Shown here in pieces: positions 9,897 to 17,031 of a stretch of 64,000 bases of DNA (position 1 is its first letter; each line of letters opens with the position of its first letter). The stretch spans positions 1 to 64,000 of the forward strand of contig JALQYJ010000001.1 of NCBI GenBank assembly GCA_023254175.1. The letters are read 5' to 3'. This stretch comes from Runella sp. Its GTDB lineage: Bacteria; Bacteroidota; Bacteroidia; Cytophagales; Spirosomataceae. The translations under genes and the position numbers were made by a program. The notes beneath the pieces are model-generated. The model did no database searches. It was given only the letters and a program-made list of their open reading frames with translations, and had not been told where the DNA came from.

Positions 9897-9950
9897 ATAA
9901 TAGCAGAACCCCATCCCTAAATTTTATTAGGGATGGGGTTCTGCTATTAT
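9897..9950. terminator. 24-bp perfect hairpin between convergent genes
   Basis: Arms 9897-9920 and 9927-9950 form an uninterrupted 24-bp stem with a 6-nt loop (ATTTTA). It lies between the convergent stops at 9852 and 9947; the right arm covers the stop codon of the sugar dehydrogenase gene. It should stop transcription from both sides. Confidence 0.75.
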
Positions 9951-12826
9951 TGGGCAGGAATACTGTTTTGAAACTGAATCGCGATAACAGACATCAAGAT
10001 TTGATTGGAAGCTGCATCGGGGTTTTTGAAGACAAAGTAAACATCCTGGAATCCTTCGGTGGCTTCAATTTTAGCTACAGCTTGCTGAGCTCCGCGACGA
10101 ACCATGGCATTCATATCAAATCCTCCCGCTGCTTGCCCTTGGCGACGTTGGGCGTTTCCACCAGCTTGGGCATTTACGCCTCCCGCCGTGGAATTGTTGG
10201 TTGTAGGGGGAGGCCCCATCACTGGATCTTTGACAACTACAGGCGTTGACTTACCGATGAGTTTTCCAGTAGGGGAGCCTAATCGTATTTCTATTATACC
10301 TCCAGCTGCTCCTACACGGGTAGTGGCTTGGGCTAAAATTTCGATTTGCTTGATTCCCGTCAAATCCAAACGATTATAGGCAATGTATGAATCTGTACCA
10401 ATGAGGTTAAATGATTTACTTGGAGTGATAAGTAGTTCTGACCCCTTCGTTTTGTCTGCTTTGGCAGGGTCGAGCGATGGATTGCGCAGATGAAGAATCT
10501 CTTCTGACATCAGTGGAGAGAGCAATTTTGTACCTTGGTCGGTATAAGCTGCGCGTAGAACATAGCTTCCCCGGCCATTTTGTCCTTGGGGAACGTTAGG
10601 AGTGTGTGAGCCCTTGGTAGAAAATGATTGAGCTTGAAGCGGCTTTTCGCCCAAACTAAGAATGTATTTTACCATGGCAGCGGCGTCGTTGGTAGAAATT
10701 TGTGGGTGTGCACTCATGGCATGGTCTCCCCACACACCTCCACCTCCTGCGATTACTTTTTGAGCTAATTTCTCGACTGCACCTGCGTCGCTTTTGTACT
10801 TTTGGGCAATGTCGCGGTAGCTAGGGCCTACTGATTTTTTGTCAATAATGTGGCAAGACTTGCAATCGCTGGCGCTGATGAGTTTATACCCTGTGTTAAA
10901 TCGAACCGAGGCGTCGGTAGTGCGGTAGTTGGCGGCTATTTCAATGGGGTCGAAGGTATCAGGCATGTAGTCGAGGTTGACGGCTACTTGATTGGGGGAA
11001 ATTTTACCATTTTCCAAACTTCCATCCTCTTTGTCGTTTACCTTAACTTGGTATTCGATGGGTTCGTTGGGGAAGAAAAACGATTTATTACCTTTAGTCA
11101 CTTCAAATACTACCTCTGGAGCTTCGTTTCCAGCTTTAATCTCAATAGAGCGGCTGTTTTTTGCACCTTTAGCGTCCGTAACAGTCAAGACGGCTTTGTA
11201 AATGCCAGGTTTGTCAAACGTGACGTTAGGGTTGGCGTCCGCAAGGGTTTTAAAAATGCCTGTTTTGGATGTAATTTTCCATTCGTACTTGAGGGCATCG
11301 TTGTCGGCATCTTTAGTACCTTCGGATGAGAATGCCACTTTAAAGGGTATGGCACCTGCTTTACGATCAGCAGAGGCTTGTACAATAGGGGGACGGTTGC
11401 CCGCATTGTACTCAACTTTGACCAATCGAGCATTGTCGTTGCCCCTAAACCAAGCACTACCGTATTCGAGAACGTACAAGTCGCCGTCAGGGCTGAAGTC
11501 CATATCGATGGCGCTACTGAAGTTTTCGCTTGGCATAAAACGCTCCATTGATTTGTAATCGCCTTTGTCGTCCATCGTGATGGCCATAATCCAGCCCCGC
11601 ATAAAATCGACGGCGAGCCATTTGCCTTCGTAGTAATCAGGAAAAGGACGAGGTGCATTTTTAAAGTCTGCTTTACGGAAAACGGGGCCACCCGTAGCGC
11701 TGCGGCCAGAGCTACCTACAAGGGGAAATTCAGGTGAATTGGCGTAAGGATACCAAATGAAGGCTTTTTGAGCTGGAGGTAATTCGCGTAAGCCTGTGTT
11801 ATTAGGCGAATCGTTGATGGGTTTGGCGGGGTCAAATTTTGAATCTGCTCTCAATTTATTGGTTTCAAAATCCCAATCACCGTAAATCTTGTTGTCGCCA
11901 ATGAAATAAGGCCACCCAAAAAAGCCTGGTCTTTTGGCTTGGTTTAATTCGTCATACCCACGAGGACCGCGTTCAGAATCTTTGGAGGCGTCGGGTCCTA
12001 CTTCTCCCCAATACAAATAACCCGTTTTACTGTCGAGAGTTGGACGCCAAGGGTTACGGTGACCCATGGTATAAATTTCGGGGCGGGTTTTCGGCGTACC
12101 TTTTGGAAATAAGTTGCCTTCTGGTATCGTGTAGGTGCCATCTGCCTGTGGTTTGATGCGTAAAATTTTCCCACGAAGGTCGTTGGTACTAGCCGCCCCA
12201 CGTTGGTCGTCCCAAGTACTTTGATTGGGGCGTTCGTCGATGGGCGCGTACCCGTCCGAGTTGCTGTTGCTGGTGTTGTTTCCTGTGGTCAAATATAAAT
12301 TCCCTGCTTTGTCAAACACCATTCCACCGCCAGTGTGGCAACATTCTTCGCGTTGGGTGGGGACTTCCAAAATGACTTTTTTGGAAGCATCGACAAGCTC
12401 GTCTCCTTTAAGCTCCCAGCGAGCCAATACGTGCTTTTTTTCGCTGAGGTCGGCATAATACATATATATCCAGTTATTTTTGGCGTAATTAGGGTCGGCA
12501 ATAAGTCCCATCAGCCCTTCTTCTGCTTCCCTAACCTGCCCTTGGCGATTGGTATATTTAGTATTAACAGGAATGGTTGCCAAGATACTTACTTCTTTGG
12601 TTCTGGGGTCGTATGTTTTTAAATTTCCTTTTCGTTCTACAAACAAAATACGCTTGTCGGGCAGGAAAGTCATTTCCATCGGCTCGTCAAGTTTTTCGGT
12701 AAGAATACTTTTGGTAAAGCGGTTTTCGTCGGGGGGAGAGGGCAGTTGAGCATATGTAGTGATGGCTACCAAGCTCATGACTAATCCCAAAGGTGAGAGA
12801 CGGGTTACGGAGGAGAAATTTATCAT
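9947..12826 (-). CDS. Secreted sugar dehydrogenase-PKD-cytochrome c fusion protein
   Basis: A 959-residue exported protein (signal ending near TYAQ). Residues about 35-475 resemble the glucose/sorbosone dehydrogenase beta-propeller (MTFLPDKRILFVERKG, EEGLMGLIADPNY, RGKILRIKP, MGHRNPWRPT), a PQQ-type family. A PKD domain follows (about 485-570, KYEWKITSKTG ... GIYKAVLTVTDAKG). A single-heme cytochrome c domain has CKSCH at 655-659 and a probable Met ligand near MSAHPQ. The tail (about 745-959) resembles a CBM6-like jelly roll interrupted by a Gly/Gln/Asn-rich low-complexity stretch. This order fits oxidation of a sugar in the periplasm or at the surface with electrons passed directly to the fused heme. 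The substrate is unknown. The neighbouring SusCD and regulator suggest sugar context. Confidence 0.85.
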   Translation of the reverse strand: MINFSSVTRLSPLGLVMSLVAITTYAQLPSPPDENRFTKSILTEKLDEPMEMTFLPDKRILFVERKGNLKTYDPRTKEVSILATIPVNTKYTNRQGQVREAEEGLMGLIADPNYAKNNWIYMYYADLSEKKHVLARWELKGDELVDASKKVILEVPTQREECCHTGGGMVFDKAGNLYLTTGNNTSNSNSDGYAPIDERPNQSTWDDQRGAASTNDLRGKILRIKPQADGTYTIPEGNLFPKGTPKTRPEIYTMGHRNPWRPTLDSKTGYLYWGEVGPDASKDSERGPRGYDELNQAKRPGFFGWPYFIGDNKIYGDWDFETNKLRADSKFDPAKPINDSPNNTGLRELPPAQKAFIWYPYANSPEFPLVGSSGRSATGGPVFRKADFKNAPRPFPDYYEGKWLAVDFMRGWIMAITMDDKGDYKSMERFMPSENFSSAIDMDFSPDGDLYVLEYGSAWFRGNDNARLVKVEYNAGNRPPIVQASADRKAGAIPFKVAFSSEGTKDADNDALKYEWKITSKTGIFKTLADANPNVTFDKPGIYKAVLTVTDAKGAKNSRSIEIKAGNEAPEVVFEVTKGNKSFFFPNEPIEYQVKVNDKEDGSLENGKISPNQVAVNLDYMPDTFDPIEIAANYRTTDASVRFNTGYKLISASDCKSCHIIDKKSVGPSYRDIAQKYKSDAGAVEKLAQKVIAGGGGVWGDHAMSAHPQISTNDAAAMVKYILSLGEKPLQAQSFSTKGSHTPNVPQGQNGRGSYVLRAAYTDQGTKLLSPLMSEEILHLRNPSLDPAKADKTKGSELLITPSKSFNLIGTDSYIAYNRLDLTGIKQIEILAQATTRVGAAGGIIEIRLGSPTGKLIGKSTPVVVKDPVMGPPPTTNNSTAGGVNAQAGGNAQRRQGQAAGGFDMNAMVRRGAQQAVAKIEATEGFQDVYFVFKNPDAASNQILMSVIAIQFQNSIPAQ

Positions 12827-13119
12827 CGTACTGACTAGGTTTGTGATTATTTTTATGAAAAGTTGAACTTATGTTATCAAATGTACTTTTCATACGTTGT
12901 ATCTGTGAAAGACAATAGATAAAAAACACTAAGTTGCCGACGAGCTGTGTTTTCTGACCGATAATTTGTACCTTAAAAAATCTTTTTAGTGAAAAAATGC
13001 TCTTGTTGGGTAGGAATTAAATCGTCGTTAAAATCGTAGAGGATATTTCGTTAAAAAAATACTTATCTTTAACATTGAAGCACTAAATAAAGTGTGTTAT
13101 TCTACGCAACGTTTTGTCT

Positions 13120-13806
13120 ATGAAAGTTTTAGTAGTTGAAGATGAGCCTAAGCTGGCAGGGTTTATCAAGAAAGGTCTTGAAGAACAATCTTGGGAAGTT
13201 GAAGTTGCCTATGACGGACAAGTCGGGGGCAGTTTTGCTTTGTCCAATCATTATGATGTGATAGTATTAGATGTGAATTTGCCCAAAATGAATGGTTTTG
13301 AGCTTGCCTCATTGCTTCGTCGTGAAAATGTTTCGACCCCTATTTTGATGTTGACAGCGCTTGGTACGCTCAAAGATAAAATAGGAGGGTTTGATTCTGG
13401 AGCTGATGATTATTTGGTGAAGCCTTTTGAATTTCAAGAACTGATTGTACGCTTAAGAGCACTTCAAAAACGTAACAGTGACCATAAGCAGACGCAAAAT
13501 GTATTGCGAATTGCTGATTTGGAGCTTGACCTCAATGAACGGATTGCTCGCCGAGCTGGAAGTCGTATTGAATTGACGGCCAAAGAGTTTGGTTTGTTAG
13601 AGTATTTGATGCGCAATAGAGGTCGGGTGGTATCTCGGGTTGATATTGCAGAGAAAGTGTGGGACATTCATTTTGATACAGGCACTAATACAATTGATGT
13701 ATATGTGAATTTCCTACGCAAAAAAGTGGATAAAAATTTCTCCGCAAAGCTTATCCATACAGTGGTAGGAATGGGGTACATTATGAAAGAAACTAAAGAG
13801 ACATGA
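13120..13806 (+). CDS. OmpR/PhoB-family response regulator
   Basis: A 228-residue cytoplasmic transcription factor. The receiver domain (1-120) has the acidic pair in VEDE, phospho-acceptor Asp51 (VIVLDVNLPKMNG), the conserved Thr in MLTALG and Lys in YLVKPF. The C-terminal winged helix (about 130-228) has ELTAKEFGLLEYLM and a recognition helix around TGTNTIDVYVNFLRKKVD. I use the ATG at 13120 rather than the TTG six bases upstream. The stop overlaps the start of the histidine kinase by four bases (ATGA), so the pair is translationally coupled. The signal and targets are unknown. Confidence 0.95.
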   Translation: MKVLVVEDEPKLAGFIKKGLEEQSWEVEVAYDGQVGGSFALSNHYDVIVLDVNLPKMNGFELASLLRRENVSTPILMLTALGTLKDKIGGFDSGADDYLVKPFEFQELIVRLRALQKRNSDHKQTQNVLRIADLELDLNERIARRAGSRIELTAKEFGLLEYLMRNRGRVVSRVDIAEKVWDIHFDTGTNTIDVYVNFLRKKVDKNFSAKLIHTVVGMGYIMKETKET

Positions 13807-15173
13807 ACATTCGCTTGAGGCTTACCCTTCTTTTTGCTGTTTTAGTAGCCTCCATTATGCTTGTTTTCTCGTTGTCGGTGTACTATTTGTATGACCAATT
13901 TCGAGAGCAAGAATTTAATAAACGACTTCAAGAAAAAGCCAAAACTACGGTTCGCTTGTTGGAGGACGTCAGCGGCATTACGGATTCGTTGCTTCATGCT
14001 ATTGACCGTAATAATCTTACGGCGATGTTTCGTGAAGAAGTAACCATCTACGACGCACAGAATAATATTGTTTACGACAGTGGTAAAGAACCTTTTCCGA
14101 TAGGTCCTAAAATCTTGCAAGAAATAAGAGATGGGAAAGCCTTCCGAAAACAAGAGGGAGAAAAGGAAATAGTAGGTCTACGCTATATTGATAAGCGCAA
14201 AGAGGTTCTGGTTGTGATAGCGTATGCCGTTGATTTGTATGGATTTAGTAAGTTAGATCGGCTACGAAATATCCTTGTGACAGGCTGGGTAATTAGCTTG
14301 TTTGTTGTATTGTTTTCGGGCTGGTTTTTTGCAGGTGATGCCTTAAGACCAGTTTCTGAAATCATTGCTCAAGTAAAAAATATTTCTGCACGAAACATTC
14401 ACGAACGTCTCACGATTGGTCGAGAAAAGGATGAATTGGCGCAACTAGCGATTACTTTCAACGAGTTGTTGGCGCGTTTGGAAGATGCCTTTAATTCCCA
14501 ACGAAGCTTTGTCTCTCATGCCTCACATGAACTTCGAACTCCCTTGGCAATTATGATGGGACAGTTGGGAGTGTCTTTGATGCAAGAACGAACGAGAGAA
14601 GCCTACCGCGATACAATTAAAGAGACGATAGAAGAAGTGAAAAAAATGCGCGATTTGGTGAATGGCTTGTTAGAACTGGCTCGTCTAAATGACGATTCTT
14701 CGCAGTTTAGTGCCCGACCATTACGCGTTGATGAACTACTTTGGCAAGCGCGTGAAATGTTATTGGCTCATTCACCCGACTATAATATCCACATCGAATT
14801 TGATCAAATCCCTGAGGAGGAAGAGGCGTTGGAAATCGAAGGAGATGCTTCATTGTTACAAACGGCCTTTATAAACTTGATGGGAAATGGCTGTAAGTAT
14901 TCAGAGGATCATCGTATCAATGTTACGCTTCATATTCAGGAACAAGCCCTCCGAATTTGTTTTGTTGATTATGGCGTGGGAATTGCTGAAAAGGACCTTG
15001 TACATATTTTTGAGCCTTTTTATCGGGCAGAGGCTACTCAAGCAATCAAAGGCCATGGAGTAGGGCTTGCTTTATCCGAACGTATCATCAAACTTCACAG
15101 AGGTGACATTCGGGTGCACTCTCAACTAGGAGTCGGCACTCATTTTATTGTCACATTCGAGAGCATTCACTGA
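13803..15173 (+). CDS. Membrane sensor histidine kinase, HAMP type
   Basis: A 456-residue inner-membrane kinase that phosphorylates the regulator just upstream. It has membrane segments at about 7-30 and 157-177, a small periplasmic sensor of about 125 residues between them, a HAMP linker (ALRPVSEIIAQVKNI), a HisKA domain with phospho-accepting His242 (SHASHELRTPLA), and a HATPase domain with the N box (INLMGNGCKYS), G1 (VDYGVGIAEKD), F (FEPFYR) and G2 (GHGVGLALS) motifs. The layout is of the CusS/PcoS kind, but the sensor has no recognisable metal-binding cluster, so the stimulus is not assigned. Confidence 0.94.
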   Translation: MNIRLRLTLLFAVLVASIMLVFSLSVYYLYDQFREQEFNKRLQEKAKTTVRLLEDVSGITDSLLHAIDRNNLTAMFREEVTIYDAQNNIVYDSGKEPFPIGPKILQEIRDGKAFRKQEGEKEIVGLRYIDKRKEVLVVIAYAVDLYGFSKLDRLRNILVTGWVISLFVVLFSGWFFAGDALRPVSEIIAQVKNISARNIHERLTIGREKDELAQLAITFNELLARLEDAFNSQRSFVSHASHELRTPLAIMMGQLGVSLMQERTREAYRDTIKETIEEVKKMRDLVNGLLELARLNDDSSQFSARPLRVDELLWQAREMLLAHSPDYNIHIEFDQIPEEEEALEIEGDASLLQTAFINLMGNGCKYSEDHRINVTLHIQEQALRICFVDYGVGIAEKDLVHIFEPFYRAEATQAIKGHGVGLALSERIIKLHRGDIRVHSQLGVGTHFIVTFESIH

Positions 15174-15200
15174 GCTGTGTCAGCATCTAATTAAAAACGA

Positions 15201-15302
15201 TTGGAGAAACTTTTTGCTGTTGTTGCTATTGCATTTGTCGGGGTTTACGTAATTGGGCAATACCAAAATCACATAAAGAAAATTCCTATGCTTGACTCAT
15301 AA
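15201..15302 (+). CDS. Possible 33-residue single-span membrane peptide
   Basis: A short open frame starting with TTG, right after an in-frame TAA at 15192. It encodes a Lys-flanked hydrophobic helix (LFAVVAIAFVGVYVIG) followed by a polar tail (QYQNHIKKIPMLDS). It lies 27 bp downstream of the kinase stop in the same direction. It may be a small membrane protein of the two-component operon or the leftover of a longer gene. There is no independent evidence of translation. Confidence 0.25.
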   Translation: MEKLFAVVAIAFVGVYVIGQYQNHIKKIPMLDS

Positions 15303-15497
15303 CCGAAGAGCACTTCGTCTCTTTCGGTACGGATTAGAGGCTATACTTTTGACATATACTTATTATGTTGAAGAGGCAACTGGACAGTTTAAAGCTTTTG
15401 AGTTTAAATGAAGTCCTATGAAAAAAACGAAATTTCCCTTTACTTTTACCTAAAACTACTCCGTAGTGAGTACTATCGTGATTAATTGTAACAATTA
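15303..15497. other. Non-coding or decayed stretch downstream of the kinase
   Basis: An imperfect hairpin (ACCGAAGAG ... CTCTTTCGGT, about 15302-15331) could end the two-component transcript, but no U-run follows. After it a frame ending in the protein-like string YYVEEATGQFKAFEFK (stop near 15410) has no start codon, so it may be the tail of a lost gene. Nothing else is supported here. Confidence 0.3.
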
Positions 15498-15530
15498 TTT
15501 GGAATTTGTGCTTAGCTAAATGTTACTTTG
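15498..15530 (+). promoter_or_regulatory. Bacteroidota-type promoter of the Gfo/Idh oxidoreductase
   Basis: TTTG at 15498-15501, 21-nt spacer, TTACTTTG at 15523-15530 (one mismatch to TAnnTTTG). The start point would fall near 15536, just before the ATG at 15556, which argues against the in-frame ATG at 15520. Confidence 0.5.
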
Positions 15531-15555
15531 TCGAAACACAAAATCAAAAACAAAC

Positions 15556-16542
15556 ATGACACGTTGGGGAATAATCGGGCCGGGGCGCATTGCGCACAAA
15601 TTTGCCCAAGATTTGACGCAAATAGCCGATGCCAAACTCACTGCCGTAGCCTCGCGGGATTTGGAACGGGCGCAAGCTTTTGCGCAAGAGTACGGGGCTA
15701 CTTTTACTTACGGTAGCTACGAAGAAATAGTAAATTGCCCAGAACTGGATGTCGTATATATTGCCTCGCCCCACATTGGGCATTTTGAGCATACCCTTTT
15801 GTGTTTGAATGCAGGAATTGCTGTATTGTGTGAGAAACCTTTTGCAATGAATACCACGCAGGTAAATAAAATGATTCATGTAGCAAGGGAGAAAAACGTG
15901 TTTTTGATGGAGGCATTGTGGACACGATTTTTGCCTACCACGCTCAAAACCTTGGAGATTATTGCCTCGGGGGCTATTGGTAAATTACTGGGTGTGAAGG
16001 CCGATTTTGGTTTTAAAGCCCCCTACGATGTAACAAAACGCACCTTCAACAAAGCATTGGGTGGGGGAGCCTTGCTCGATATTGGGATTTACCCTTTGTT
16101 TTTATCGTATTTGATATTGGGTAAACCCGCCAAAATTACGGCACAAGCGATTTTGGGCGAAACCAAAGTCGACGAATCAATAGGGATGATTTTGACTTAT
16201 GATGAGGGTAGGTTTGCGTTTTTGGACGCTACTTTTATGGCCGAAACTACCTGCGAGGCGTTTGTTTATGGCGAAAAAGGAAGAATCAGGATTCACCCTC
16301 GCTGGCACGAAAGCAAGGACCTTACGGTAGAATACGAGGATAAAACCACCGAAACGTTTACTTTTGACCGTCCAACATGGGGCTATCAGTATGAGATTGA
16401 AGAAGTAAATGCTTGCTTGGCAGAGGGTAAATTAGAAAGCGCAATTTGGTCATTGAGCGATAGTATCAATTTGATTTCGCTTTTGGATGCCGTCCGCAAT
16501 GAAATAGGATTGGTCTATAAAGAATTCGATATAACCGAATAG
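15556..16542 (+). CDS. Gfo/Idh/MocA-family NAD(P)-dependent oxidoreductase
   Basis: A 328-residue cytoplasmic enzyme. The N-terminal Rossmann fold starts at MTRWGIIGPGRIAHKFAQDL, with the family's EKP motif (VLCEKPFAMN) carrying the catalytic-region Lys, then the C-terminal alpha/beta domain (GALLDIGIYPLFL, the GG..DxG.Y pattern). The family oxidises or reduces sugars, inositols and dihydrodiols (dihydrodiol/xylose dehydrogenase-like members resemble this one). The exact substrate is not readable. The ATG at 15556 matches the family's N-terminus. It is a single gene flanked by a degraded one. Confidence 0.88.
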   Translation: MTRWGIIGPGRIAHKFAQDLTQIADAKLTAVASRDLERAQAFAQEYGATFTYGSYEEIVNCPELDVVYIASPHIGHFEHTLLCLNAGIAVLCEKPFAMNTTQVNKMIHVAREKNVFLMEALWTRFLPTTLKTLEIIASGAIGKLLGVKADFGFKAPYDVTKRTFNKALGGGALLDIGIYPLFLSYLILGKPAKITAQAILGETKVDESIGMILTYDEGRFAFLDATFMAETTCEAFVYGEKGRIRIHPRWHESKDLTVEYEDKTTETFTFDRPTWGYQYEIEEVNACLAEGKLESAIWSLSDSINLISLLDAVRNEIGLVYKEFDITE

Positions 16543-16577
16543 GGTTGTGACATGGGAAGGGTGCTAGGTTGTACAAA

Positions 16578-16960
16578 TTATGCTACAGGCAACTGAAACC
16601 AAAAGTGATTCTCAAAGCCAATTTCGTTCTCTACCCCAATTTTTTTCTTTTGGGATAACTCTTTGGAAATCGCCAACAGTTCCTGCTTTGCTTTAACTGT
16701 TTGAGGGTACTTGAAAATAGCGTTCAAACACCCGTTATTCGTCTTTAGAAGCAATGCCTTTTCTGGCGATGGGGTTAATTTTTATCATTTCGTTGGCCTG
16801 CTGCAAAAGACTGTCGGGGACAGTTTCTTTTACCTCAATGCCTGTAATCTGAAAAACTTCCTCATTGAGGCTTTCGAGGTGGTTCGACGCCGTAACGAGT
16901 TCGGCAGGTTGGCCAATATTTTGCTATGGCTACTGGGTCGATGATGGGTAAATTCCGACT
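16578..16960 (-). pseudogene. Frameshifted, 5'-truncated remnant of an unrecognised gene
   Basis: Read on the minus strand, three frames in turn give protein-like text: NLPIIDPVAIA (near 16960-16935), then NIGQPAELVTASNHLESLNE to QQANEMIK (16923 to about 16775), then LTPSPEKALLLKTNNGCLNA to ENHFWFQLPVA and a stop at 16578. The two frame changes each fall in an A-tract and one removed A would repair each. No start codon or N-terminus is left. It lies downstream of mutS in the same direction. I do not recognise the family. Either a decaying gene or homopolymer sequencing errors in a small intact gene could explain it. Confidence 0.5.
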
Positions 16961-17031
16961 TAACAGTAGTATAATTCTATACCTAGCTAAGCTGTTTTAC
17001 GTAATTGATATAATACAAAATCGAGTAAACC

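Noticed and set aside
10850..11691. Long alternative frames over the sugar dehydrogenase gene, both strands
   Set aside because: The sense gene has clear domains through the whole length; these are shadows.
16711..16944. A 77-residue plus-strand open frame as a gene
   Set aside because: It is antisense to the more protein-like minus-strand remnant and has no family features.
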